Shown here piece after piece: positions 37,621 to 48,700 of a stretch of 64,000 bases of DNA. The translations under genes were made by a program, and so were the position numbers. The DNA is taken from positions 99,515-163,514 of the forward strand of contig JAJEKV010000514.1 in assembly GCA_021234155.1 (NCBI GenBank). The letters run 5' to 3'. A model generated the notes under the pieces. The model had not been told where the DNA came from. It was given only the letters and a program-made list of their open reading frames with translations, and made no database searches. The stretch's first letter is position 1, and the number at the start of each line of letters is the position of its first letter. The stretch is from Isoetes taiwanensis (lineage: Eukaryota; Streptophyta; Lycopodiopsida; Isoetales; Isoetaceae).

Positions 37621-38430
37621 GAAATGATAACATATTTAATAAAATTTCGACTTATTCAAATCTAATAGATATCCTTTAAAGATGTCATGATAAGATTACG
37701 TGTATTTTTAACTCTTGTTGATTTTTATAAAATTTTCAGATTAACTTCAGATAAAAAGTATAATAGCTATTAATGTTTAAAATTATTTTCTACACTAATT
37801 TTCACTTTAATCTATTTAAAATTAAATCTTCATCTAAGATGAACTCTATATGATTAAAATATTATTATTTATAAATGTTTAAAGAAAGTTTAGATGAAAT
37901 GTATCAAATTATTACGTTTATATTTTAATTAAAACAATTTGAATAGTTTGATTTTAGTTAATTTTCAATATATATTTTTCAATATTTGTTATTAAAACAT
38001 AAACTTTATATTTTAATTAATATTAATCTAACACTTTTTTTAAAGTATTTTTAAAGTACTAAGAGTTTGTAAATTGTGAAATTCTCATATAATTTTAAGT
38101 CATTTACTTATCAAAACATTATATTTTATTTACAAATTACCTGATTGACAAATTTTAAATTTGTTAAGAACTCGTTAAAAATTAAAATTTTATATTCTCG
38201 AAATGTCTAATTCTAAATAGATTCACGTGAAAATTAGTTTAGAAAGCAATTTTTTATGTTTCTATAACAATTATACTTTAAATTTAAAGATAAAGTTATA
38301 TAATTAGAACTTGTAAAAATTATAAGTATCAAGAAAAATTAAACATGACATGTAATCTTAAAATAATACCCTAGTCTATTATATCTAAATAAGTTCAAGT
38401 TTTGTTGAATATGTCATAATAGTTCTTTTT
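37621..38430. other. Strongly AT-rich noncoding tract
   Basis: Very AT-rich (estimated near 80 percent by eye) without ORFs. It could be intron sequence of the SET-domain fragment that follows, because an acceptor-like CTTATATCTTAG ends it at 38442. Confidence 0.5.
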
Positions 38431-38442
38431 CTTATATCTTAG

Positions 38443-38580
38443 GTTGCGTTTTTCACAAGTCGTGCTGTAGAAGCTAATGAGGAGCTAACAGGGGATTATG
38501 GTATTGACTACCAAGATACCATGCATCCGATCAAAGCATTTCACTGTTTATGTGGAAGCTAATATTGTCGGCAAAGGTCA
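38443..38580 (+). pseudogene. SUVR-type SET/post-SET exon fragment
   Basis: After an acceptor at 38441-38442, the frame reads VAFFTSRAVEANEELTGDYG, then IDYQDTMHPIKAFHCLCGS and a TAA stop followed by YCRQR. This is the end of a SET domain (consensus ELTWDYG) and post-SET Cys cluster of plant SUVR-type histone H3K9 methyltransferases. The conserved Trp is Gly here (TGG to GGG) and a stop cuts the post-SET CxCxxxxC. Only this exon is found, so it is a fragment. Confidence 0.75.
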
Positions 38581-38699
38581 TTTGTTGCAAATGAAAGCTT
38601 GTAAACTTTTAAAAGGTTCCTGTAAAAGAGTTGGCTCCCCATCAGTTTTGTAAGTTTACCAACTTATTACGTTTGTATTGCTGGTGACAGCGTGTACAG

Positions 38700-39345
38700 G
38701 AATGGAATATATCAAAGAAGGAGCTTTTAGAACTGGTGGATGTTGGGGTATTAGACAAAGAGGATTTTGAAGATGTCATTGCCATTAAGTTCAATCCAGT
38801 ATATCATTAGGTATAGTAAACCATTTTCTAAGCAGACTGAACAGTTCTAAACATCCCGTGCATGAAAAGTTTAGTTACTATTGCAATGCATGGCAATTTC
38901 AATTGGTTGGCGAGGCCATTATGAGCGAGGCCAAAGGATAATATGAGCATAAAGAGCAAGTTATTTCTGTTTGAGCTTTGTTCAAGTAGTAATCTAAAAG
39001 GATTGCAAACATGGGTCATATTATACTTAAGAAATAGTCATGATTTTTTAAGGATGAAGATGTTTGCATTAATTGATAATGGATGTGTTGTGGAGTGACT
39101 TTCATCTGTAACAGAAGTTTGTCATTGCCTCAGGTAATCACACTTGACGATAATAGTTCTATATCCTCCAAGCTCATAGTTAATGCCATGGGAAGTTTTT
39201 CTTCAATTGTTCAACAGGTTGTAATTGGTTATTTCAATTTGTTGCTACCAAGTTTCTAATTTAGCTTGGGTACAGATAAGGTGGGACAGAAACCTAATGG
39301 CATTTGCCTTGTAGTAGGAATATGCGCCCATAAATTCTATGTTTG
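38700..39345 (+). pseudogene. Lycopene-cyclase-like FAD protein, exon fragments
   Basis: Three exon-like blocks match what I recall of the plant lycopene beta/epsilon cyclase-like family (Arabidopsis At2g32640 type). Block 1 (38700-38811) follows GTGTACAG and reads EWNISKKELLELVDVG...IKFNP before a stop. Block 2 (39134-39217) is a clean 84-nt exon, VITLDDNSSISSKLIVNAMG, with CAG acceptor and CAG/GT donor. Block 3 (39276-39345) reads GQKPNGICLVVGICA after a one-base frameshift. The order matches the family but much of the protein is missing. Confidence 0.6.
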
Positions 39346-39535
39346 CTATCTTCCAAATCTATGACGTTCTCTTTTCTTTGTGTGACTATTTCTTTCATAA
39401 GATCTTGGCATATTTTGAATCACACAGCAATGGCACGGCCAAGTTGGTGTACTCGCCTGTTAAACTTTAGGTTGAATCCCCTCATGCTTAGTGTTTTATT
39501 CATGTATAATAACTACATATATCATGTTATTCCAG

Positions 39536-40490
39536 AACCACCCTATTTTGGAGCAGTTCATTCTCTTCCATCTGCTACAGCCTTAAATTGGATTGTCAAA
39601 GATGGACTAGGTCGTCTTGGCAGGCTTATATGTGCAGCATATTTTGGTCATATATTCGATTCAGACATTAAGGTTCACAATCACACTTATAGTTAAAGCA
39701 ATGCTTCATGTTTAGGAGATCAGAATCAGAGTTGAAGACTTGCTGTATTTATTTCTATTGTCTAAAACTGCTTGAGGCTACTGGCGGCTGGCGCATCTCA
39801 ACTGTTCCGGTTCTGGATTTGGCAGCAAGTATGCATGATTATCTAAATTATCAGGTTCTTTTTAGACTAATCAGTTTCAATCTTCTTTACTAAGGGTCGA
39901 TCTCATGATGTACAGGACCTTTCATATAAGGACAACCATTTTGCCTGACGAACGGGATATGCCAACATTATGACATCGTTTGAGAATTTCAACAAAAACT
40001 TCATGACACAATATGGCGGTGAGAAGTATCCCTGCATGTCAAGGATGTAAAATCACTCTAATCAGAAAGGGACATCAGAGATGGCCTCCCTTTTTACTCT
40101 TTTCTAGTTGCATAATTGAATTTTGCTGCCTTGTCTTGTAAGCATCATCTGTCTTCTCTCTAGGCAATAACCTATGCTATTATGTTGATACTTGCCTTTC
40201 GAGGTTATCTTTACATTATGTGACTGCACTCTTATTGCTAACATCTTATTTGGTTTGTAATGTAGGTTAAGCTGCCACAAGGGCCTCAAGGTGGTTTGAT
40301 GCTAGTTTGGTTCATGTATCTCCAACTCTGCAGAAAGTAAGAATCTCGACATGCTTGCTATATAGCATGAGCCTTGGGCTGGAGACGCTGACACTATTTT
40401 TCCCTCAAGTTTTTTTACTCCTTGCCACACTTGCCAATATTGGAAAATTTACCAAAGCTTCTATTGACATCTATTACCAAATCTTCTATT
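39536..40490 (+). pseudogene. ROOT UVB SENSITIVE (DUF647) fragment, two exons
   Basis: Exon A (39536-39672) reads FGAVHSLPSATALNWIVKDG and LGRLGRLICAAYFGHIFDSD, ending AAG/GT. Exon B (40334 on, after CTCTGCAG) reads KVRISTCLLYSMSLGLETLT, LFFPQVFLLLATLANIGK, then diverges. This is the conserved core of the RUS/DUF647 family, plastid or membrane proteins in UV-B and vitamin B6-related signalling. The two exons join in phase. No N- or C-terminal exons were found, so this is a partial, probably captured copy. Confidence 0.75.
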
Positions 40491-40744
40491 GACATCTATT
40501 TTTGGTTTCTGAACTTTATTGGTTTCCAGCCTCTAAATGCTCCCTGAAAATCATACTTGTGAATATGAACATTGTAACATTTCCTGGGACGACTCTTCTA
40601 CACAAGCGTCTTATAGAAGATAAAATCAAAGTCACAGGTAGCTCGATATTTTCTAGTATTGTGCATAAGATTCCTTGCTCATTGGAAAGATTTTATTTCT
40701 TATTTATTTGCTTTTGCATTGGATAAACAGTTAAAACTTCTCCA

Positions 40745-41047
40745 GGGAAGATGGTGAAGAAACAACATTCAATAGTTGAGAAAGAAGATTCTTGCACAAA
40801 TATTGTTTCCCTTGAAAGGAAGAGGACATCTGAATGTCATCAACAGGATATTCAGCTTGGTTCCTATGTAACTGTTGTATTTAGCCCAATAGTAACTAAG
40901 TTCAAGGGTTTGTGTTTGTTCCATGACCATGTGATTGTTTTTTGGTCAAGCAATAACCTATCAAATCTAGCAAAGTTTTTTAATCTTGAAACACATGATG
41001 CTATCCAAGCAGTTAAAGCTGCCTTCTTTTGGGCCTCTGGGTTATGA
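40745..41047 (+). CDS. Unidentified ORF at the end of the capture block
   Basis: An open frame of 98 codons from ATG at 40751 (MVKKQHSIVEKEDSCTN) ends at TGA/TAA near 41045. It contains no domain I recognise. Its position after the RUS exons on the same strand suggests another captured exon. It could be chance. Confidence 0.3.
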   Translation, partial: GKMVKKQHSIVEKEDSCTNIVSLERKRTSECHQQDIQLGSYVTVVFSPIVTKFKGLCLFHDHVIVFWSSNNLSNLAKFFNLETHDAIQAVKAAFFWASGL

Positions 41048-41519
41048 TTAAAATTATATTGTTCTTCTCCTTCATTAAATGCATTCAAATGTCTTTAGAC
41101 TACATATTTAGGGCAGACACACATCTTCACACACCCTTAACACATATTTGCGACATTCAAATACTAGTGTAATGGGATATATCATGAACTTAACAATCAA
41201 AATAGACTTACTCACATACATTATCACCAAACACTCATATCAGCGATAATAATTGCAAGGATGTATTTTCATCATTATTAGAAATTCGTGTAGACAAATA
41301 AGAAATGATGTTGATCTCTTCCTCTTTCTAAAAAATGGTTGAGGAGACATGTCTCATCTTTGTTTTCCATCTTGGTTAGGTTAGTGAGAGGATGAATGCA
41401 ACTCATAAATGATCAAGCACCACTGTGGATGTCCTTGGATGTGGAGTCACTACTATGCAATAAATCTATAGATTTCAAACTTGGAAACAATTCCAAAGGA
41501 TTGAGTTGCCAGATACTAC

Positions 41520-41531
41520 TGGTATTAGAGC
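41520..41531 (+). promoter_or_regulatory. Primer-binding-site-like motif
   Basis: TGGTATTAGAGC differs by one base from the initiator-tRNA primer site TGGTATCAGAGC and is followed by ATGG, as in many plant LTR elements. No LTR or gag-pol is recognised around it; the next ORF is LINE ORF1-like. It may be chance or the left junction of an older LTR element. Confidence 0.3.
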
Positions 41532-41586
41532 ATGGATATACTAAATCAACACAAATTTGAAAATAGACAATTTCCTTTAAACTAAG

Positions 41587-42634
41587 ATGGAAGATGATAA
41601 TGCTTGGCTTAAGGAGAGATTTGGTGTAAGGATGGCCAGGGAAAAGAAAAAGCCTCCTACTCAGGAATCATTGTTTGCACAGGAGGCCCCTCGTCCCGCA
41701 AGTGCTCGGTCTAGCATACAGCTCCATGGTCAAGGGGAAGCTAATTCCGGTGTAATAATGGATTTGCCATCTTCTCTTTTTGGTCCCCAGCGGCCTCTTC
41801 ATATCGGCACAACCAGGCCTGGTACATTTACCTTCCAAGATTGGGAGGATCTCCAAAGTGCTCTAGACCTACAAGTTCAGTGTTTGCCGCCTACACTTGC
41901 GTGACTGTGCACGCCTCATTCATTCCGAGGGAGGAATGAGCTAACATCTATGATCGTGTCCATTGAGAGATGGACACACTTATTACTGATTAATACATGC
42001 CTTCGTTCCGGACCTAAAGCTCGGTATGTGGGCACAAGTGATGCCTCAAGATGCCGGACACTAGATATGTAATTACAGCCCACGTAAGAAACATTGTGTT
42101 GAAGCGGAAGTGCAGACATTGGAAAGGGAACATGTTGAGGTGGACGTCTACGGACATCTCCACAATCCCAAGGGGACCGGGGAGCCGATCTTGCCGAGCT
42201 AGCGCATGAGGGAGCAGGCTGCCTCGGTATCTTTCGTTACTAGAAGCCCGAACTTGCGTATTATAGGGGTTGCGCGAGGCGAAGATGATGCCCTTTCGAT
42301 ATGGATCTTTGCTTTGCATTTTTTCACCGATGTCATGCATGTGAAGGCTGGTGGAGTTGTCTCTCCGCTACTAGGGTGGGAGCGGCAAGACACGATCGTC
42401 CCTCGCCATCTTTTGGTTGGGTTTCAAGACACTCTTAGCCGCTTACATGTTCTTCAGCATGGAAACCATCTCAGAGGGACTAGTTTCTCAGTACAGGAGG
42501 ACCTCTCCCCTCTTCAATGGTGTAACCGTAAGGAGGAGCTCTGCAAGGTGAGGGCAGCCCGCCTGCAAAAGAAATGGGCAGTGTACAAGGGAGGTGCAGC
42601 AATTATTCTAGATCCTTGGACTGGCTATGTCTAG
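41587..42634 (+). pseudogene. L1-type ORF1p (coiled coil, RRM, CTD)
   Basis: ORF1p is the RNA-binding chaperone of L1 elements. The N-terminal part (MEDDNAWLKERFGVRM to about 41904) is in one frame. A coiled-coil-like stretch (EAEVQTLEREHVEVDV) lies near 42100. The C-terminal part (42206-42634) has RSPNLRIIGVARGEDDA (RRM start) and GTSFSVQEDLSPLQW, the SI.EDL(T/S)P hallmark of the L1 ORF1 C-terminal domain, and ends LDPWTGYV. At least one frameshift and a stop (near 42200) separate the halves. Plant L1 ORF1 proteins usually have an RRM with a CCHC knuckle, so this CTD type is notable. Confidence 0.65.
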
Positions 42635-42830
42635 ATAATTTTAGAAGCATAAATTTACCACTAGCATTATCTTATCTTATTATTGGTAGCCTTTTAATAT
42701 TTGGTTATTGTGTTTGGTGATGGGGCCTAGTCCCCAGGTTTTAGATGGGCTGTTGCCCTTGCATGTTCCGTCCCATAACCCGTTGGGTTCCCGTGGACGT
42801 AAAAATTCATCTTTATCTTATCTTATCTCT
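41587..42830 (+). mobile_element. ORF1-only LINE (HAL1-like), with TCTTA tail
   Basis: The element has an L1-type ORF1 (41587-42634) followed within about 200 bp by a 3' end with a TCTTA microsatellite tail (42808-42830). There is no reverse transcriptase ORF between them. The truncated copy at 25152-25399 shares the same ORF1 end, 3' UTR and tail. The two copies together show that ORF1 joined to this 3' end is the normal structure and not a one-off deletion. It would need RT from another LINE. Confidence 0.7.
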
Positions 42831-42889
42831 AAAAACCATTTTTTCTCTAAATAAGGCTAGGGTGCACAAACTGGGGTACAAGATCGGGT

Positions 42890-43075
42890 AGGGATATGTA
42901 AAAATTAAGATAGACCGTAAGTACATCTACGGAAGGGAGCATGGATAGACCGTAAGTACATCTAGTAGGGGTTTTCCAAAGCTGTATATAGGGGTTTTCT
43001 GATGACCCCTTGCACGCAGATGAGGTATCCCATATGCCTAGGTGAAATCCCTGGGTTTTAGAGTGTTCGGTTTGT
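42890..43075 (-). repeat. Dispersed repeat family R1, copy 2
   Basis: On the minus strand it reads GGGATACCTCATCTGCG then AGGGGTCATC and AAAACCCC blocks, matching copy 1 at 4110-4200. A 20-bp word ATAGACCGTAAGTACATCTA is duplicated within it (about 42910 and 42945). Confidence 0.5.
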
Positions 43076-43289
43076 TTTTTTTCCCATTTTGGCTCCTCGT
43101 TAAGTGACAACTTTGTCTTTGTAAATAAAAACACTCGAAATTGGCAAAATTTAGGCATGAATATACAATCTCCGAAAGTAAGATTTCAAAAACATCCAAT
43201 TAGGAAACAAAGAATAATAATTACTTTAAATTTTTTCAGTACATTAATTTTGCCAACAATTCAGTGTTAACAATAGATATTTTAGCATA

Positions 43290-44588
43290 AAATAAATCAA
43301 AGGTCCAGATCATTGTCTTTTACATTTTTCTTGTGTGTCTCAGGATTGTCCATCTCTGTCCTCTACTCATTCTGTGGTGATTTACCCTTGTCTGTTTCAA
43401 CCTTGTCTTCAGGAATAGTAGCTAAAGCTATTTCTTTTAGATCTGCAAATGTAGCTTCATCATCTAGCGAGCTTATAAATGGAGATTGTATCTCTGAAGA
43501 TGTCATTTCGGCATTAATTAGATGAAGATTTGGTGCCTAACTCTTGATTCTCGTCTGGTAGAGTAGGCAAGGCAGCCAATTTTATCTTAACAAAGTTCAC
43601 ATTGTCTATGTCCACGACCACACAAATAGTTGTACCAGAGCTAGAAAAAGCATCAAGCACCCAATCTCCTGGATGGTTGATCAGCTTTTGTGGTTTCTGG
43701 TAGTGATTAACTATCCTGTCTTGTGCACTAGGGTCCTGCAGCTTCTGCAACACTACTGGAAACTCTAAAACATTGGAAAAGTTCTGGCATGCTACTGTGC
43801 TAAAATGTTCTATGGTTCTCTTTCCATCGAAACTTCAGTAAGCAACATGGAGATATTCCACCTTGCTCAGCAACGTGGGTCCTCCACCATGGTAGTTTCT
43901 ATTAGTTTTGTTCCTACAGAAATAAAAGAAGTACAGTTAGGAACAAAATCTAAACACAGAGACAATGAAGTAACTAGGACTAAATAAATCATAAATTCCA
44001 AATAGAAAATAAAAATAAGAAGGACAACATGCAAGCAACTTCAACAACAGAATCGAAACATGAACGAAAGTAAAAAACAACTATATTCTAGAATAAGAAC
44101 CTTACTAGACCATGTTTTCGTAACCTGCTTGTACAAGGGATTAGAAGCGATTCTTGAAGGTGGATTCCACAAGTCCTGCTTGCATGGTTGAATGAAACAC
44201 AACAAGACGCCAATGCTTGGCTATTGTGATCTGTTTAATGTTGTCGAAGAATGCATTAAATTTAGAATGTTTGAAGGGCTAGTCATCTTAGCGGCTATCC
44301 TTTAATTTGAAGCCATAAGAAAGGTCTGCTATGACCAAAGTGAAATCCTGTGGCTTTACTGTTCCGATCTGCAGTCCCCATAAATGATCAAAAACAGGTT
44401 GTTTTGATTAGTTCATGTTGACTGTCGCAGTGCCATTGTTCATAGAACATAAAAGGGCTTTCCTGGCTGCTAGAATGCCTCCAAGGCGGCCATATTTCTG
44501 CTACAAGATCTTTCCTAAAGGCTTGCTACCAGTCGTGAATCCCTGATGCTTGCTACTCGGCCTCTGTGGCTGCTGGTTTGAATTCCAT
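43290..44588 (-). pseudogene. N4/N6 DNA methyltransferase-like protein (beta-class), decayed
   Basis: Minus-strand reading gives, in order, DHLWGLQIGTVKPQDFTLVI then ADLSYGF (motif IV, DPPY mutated to DLSY) near 44320; HSKFNAFFDNIKQITIAKHW and RLVVFHSTMQAGLVE near 44150-44250; VEYLHVAY.SFDGKR near 43850; NHYQKPQKLI (motif X-like) near 43700; and GDWVLDAFSSSGTTIC (motif I, the SAM loop FxGxG as FSSSG) near 43640. Motif IV before motif I is the permuted beta-class order of prokaryote-type amino-methyltransferases. Many stops lie in frame (several TAG/TAA one C-to-T step from CAG/CAA), with a frameshift near 44500 and another before the Ser/acidic tail. An upstream ATG at 44586-44588 may mark the original start. 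Confidence 0.6.
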
Positions 44589-44792
44589 CAACAGAAAATA
44601 GAGAGTAGAGATGTACAGAGGGACAAATAGAGCAAAGAAAGTTTCAACAACACTTCTAGAGTATCCAAAAACATTTGGAACTTAAGGGGGGGGTGGAAAA
44701 AAAAAAAAGTGGACACATCTAACTTAAGATGTGTGTCAATGCGCCACATCTGCATCTTAAGCATCTAATTATAAGATGCGCGCATCTGTAGA

Positions 44793-44872
44793 ACATAGGT
44801 TGTCTTCTTATCATGATACATAAGATTTGTAAACATAGGTTGCCTTCTTATCATGATACATAAGATTTGTAC
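44793..44872. repeat. 40-bp tandem duplication
   Basis: Two 40-bp units starting ACATAGGTTG (44793 and 44833) with one or two differences. Just left, 44705-44790 contains inverted and repeated CATCTTAAG/TAAGATG words that could form hairpins. Confidence 0.85.
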
Positions 44873-45769
44873 ATCGGCAAGTTGCAATGATATTTTGCCA
44901 AAAACAAAAGTTTTAGATTGTAATTTGTGATTCGATGTTACTTTCAGATACAACGTGCAAACAATTTGAAGGGAAGATATTGTGATTTTATCAGATTGGT
45001 TAGTGGTTGGTTGTGTTTGTTGTTTGCAATGCAAAGATATAATAGAATTACAAATACGCACAATTTAATAAAGCACAATTATATAAAGAATGGGCAACTC
45101 TGCGATAGCATCTTGTTCAATAAAGTGAAACCCACATAATCAAGAGTGTATTTTCATAGACATCGCCTAGCAATAGTTTCTAATTTATCATTAAGAAGTA
45201 GAGTTATGGCACCTATTCATGGAGAGAAGCCAGATGACCAGTTCACCTTGTCCAAAAAAAATGCTAAACCATTTCACAGGCAGTTTCGGTGGAAATTCTT
45301 CCCCTTATTAGTTTGTTGAAGTTGCCTATTGCCGCAAATGATTCTAACAACTGCAAATATATCACTATTAGTTAGCAACTTGCTTATGAGGAGTTAGAAC
45401 CAACATTCAGTTGACAGTTGTGAACAATCAGAATAAGGAGCTTGTAGGGCAGATTTTCCACATCTTTATTCCAACCAAGATGAGAATGCATGCTTCCGTA
45501 TTATTTGTCTCAGCAGACATGTCGCGACTCGCAAAGCAAAAGCACATCGCAAAGCACATCACCTAGCTTCTCAGAGTCTACCTCTCTAGAGGAGTTCCCC
45601 ATTTCTATCCGTTTTATTTCTTTTATTCCAACAAACAAGGCACAAAAATAATGGGGGCAACCAAACAAACAAAATCTTTGAAATAATGAATTCGTGGCCT
45701 GAAGTATTGTTTAAATAACCTGACGATTTCGACGTCTTGTACATCAATAAGCTCCTATTGCAACCAATC
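44873..45769. other. 3' flank of the nucleotidase gene
   Basis: Downstream of the minus-strand stop codon at 45770. It should hold the 3' UTR and polyadenylation site. I saw no other gene. Confidence 0.4.
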
Positions 45770-48700
45770 TCATGAAACTAATTCCGCCACCAAATTGACT
45801 ACATTATCCATTGGCCCATCATTCTGTAGTTAATGAATAACTTGTTAGAACGGAAAATGTAGCACGAGTAACCAAATGGACTTACCAGCACAACAATGTC
45901 AAATGCAGCAGTGTAAGTCTTCAGCCATTCTTCTGTATTCTCGTTACTGTAAAATTACGTGGAAATTACTGCATTTAACCTTCCTAAGAGACATATCTAT
46001 CAATGCCAACTTCAAATGATATGTGCAGTAGCTTACAGGAACCCTACAGTGATACGGTTATCATAGTTCAAGCCATCAGACATGCCAAGGTCTCCAAGAT
46101 GATCACCAAGCAGTAGCACATTCTTTCTTTGCCTCAAAGCAATGCCATTTCCTTCAGGTCCCACTGCGTGGCCACTCTCATCATGCAGCGGACCAGCCAT
46201 TTCCAATGCATGTTCGTTTTTGTTGAGCACATGAATCGTCTTACCTTGAAAGTTATCATCTAAATGTCAACATCAAAGGTGAAATAGTTGAAGCAGAAGC
46301 TCTGTACCTCTAAACCCCAAAAGATTGCCATCTTGGTCAAAATCCATCCGGTTAGATACCACCCTGATATTTTTATATGTGCGATGAAGCTTCTGGCGCA
46401 TCACCTAATAGTGCCAGCATCTCATAAGCAAAACACTCTTTGTGCCAATTATAATTGCTCTACCCTTTAAGAGAAGATGTAGGTACCTCTTCGATTATGT
46501 CAGCAAGGCCAGCAGAGAAGACGAGTAGTGGAACTTCATGTTTCTGCACATTTTCTAAGTGTCACAAAAAAAGCAACGATGTTTTTAACAGCATGCATGA
46601 TAACAGAGAAATTTCTCTATACTGCTGAAAACGTGTGATGTAAACTTACTTCAAGAATCTCAAAAAACTTTGTTACGCCATCACGAAAATCGATAAAAGC
46701 ATTTTTAACAGAATTTGTAATTGCTGTATGTGTTAGACCTCCCTCCACAAGAAGGTTATGAGTCTTTTCCCACCTAAGCATGTGAAGCACTGAGAATGAG
46801 GAGGAAACATTTGGGTGACATTTTATATAAGAATAAATAATCACATTGACCCATCAAAAGTATACATAGGTGAAGAATACTCTCCAATAATCCAGAATTA
46901 AGCATAACTTAACATTATGCATCTATGCTATCCCAATAATTGCAGGAAAATAACTATGCCTGTGTGACTATATGGTTAATATATAGACGAAAAAAATGAA
47001 GTTCCTTCTATGCACTTCCACACAATAAAAGTATGCATAATTTATTTATCGAAATCTAAATGGCATAAAGTATTTGCAACCAGCCTTTAAAGAAATTTCT
47101 AAACTAACATGGATGACAGATTAAAATGCAATACAGCATAAGTAATATAGTACCGTCGTAATTTCTTACCATTCTTCCATAAGTTTCGTTTTCTCTTGAA
47201 GTGGAAGAGTTGGGCAAATCTCCAGAGGATAATAATGATCAAAGAGCTGCTGCCGCTGTAAATCATATTCCGCATTACCTTGATGGAGCAGAGCATGGCT
47301 ACCTAATAATTAAGGACTGGGTAGTAAATACATAAGTCCAGAAATTAAGTGGCCTTAAACTTCCATCACTTACTTTGGCCACGTCTTCCATCCACCATGT
47401 ACTTGGTTAATGTCATATCAAAATCAGCAATCACCTGCAGTGCAAATCCGAAGCAATGTCACAAATTGCATGTGATAAATCTATGTAATTCCCAGTTCTT
47501 CTGCTATGATAGATTGTACAAAACTGCACTTTCTCTTTGTACATAATGAACTATGTTAATGAGAAAATAAATTGTTATCCCATTATATCTAAGAAACCGA
47601 GTAATATGTGTGCAGGCATCATCAGACATTACTCTAAAACTTATTATGGTCCAAGAGATCAAAGTGGGAACAGTAAACTGAAAGGAGTGAGATATGGCAT
47701 GTAATAAAATGAAAATGGGAACAAGAATTTTTATTTTTCATACTAAAAAAAGGAAATGAGTACAATAAAGATCCATTTCATAAACAAAACCTTGAACGCC
47801 CACATACAGGGGTTGCAGAAGCCATGCATGGCTGCGAGAAGAAGTTAGAACAAGAAAGCTAGCATTAGAACGTTGTTTCAGCAAGTGAAGTGTTTGAGCA
47901 AGTACTTAGATAAGAGTCCTCCCACTTATCCATAGAACAAAATTTTCATGTTCCTTAAAAAAAGTTTACTCCACCTTAACCGGTTACTAAATATCAGTAT
48001 TATTTATTCCCCATTGTTTCTTCAGCGTGTCCTTGTGGACCCATTCATGACATAGCAAACCCTTTATCCTTCGTTCCAGGAACATTTGTCACAAATGTTC
48101 TATCTAGCCAAAGCTTTTCTCTCATATGCTGTTTAATGTTATGTTTCTCCATTCTATACAATGCCCTACCTGTATGTTAATTGCTACAGGACTGTGGTGA
48201 CTGAAATGTTGATTTTTGTCGCTGGTCTGTTTACATGTTCACCAACCTTTTCCCCTATCAGTATGGGAATGTTTGTAATTTAATTTATATGAGATTGAGG
48301 ATGCTCGGGCATGTATTTTAAAAAGCATTTTTCCATCTGAGTAATTTGAAGCTGAATTTACAGAAATTTCCTCCCGACCTTGATTTATTAGTTGCTGTTC
48401 TAACTTCAACCATTCCCTTGCTTACTTAGGATGTTTTGTAGTGTCTTTAGTGTTCACAAAAATCCACTGTAATCTTTGAATGAATCCCGAGACGATAAGG
48501 TGACTACTCCAACAGGTAGCTTAAGATATTATCCTCTATTGTGTGCTTCTCTTGCCACCAGACACTTTCGTGTACTGTTCCAACCAAACACAACTTCAAC
48601 ATTTGCTTTATGCAAAATGTGTTGAGCATGTAATTCATGTTCTTAAGTTTAAGAAAGTTTATAAAGATAAAATTGTAGACATAACTACTCTCTAATTAGT

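Noticed and set aside
43313-43525. 70-codon plus-strand ORF
   Set aside because: Antisense to the Ser/acidic C-terminal tail of the methyltransferase-like pseudogene.
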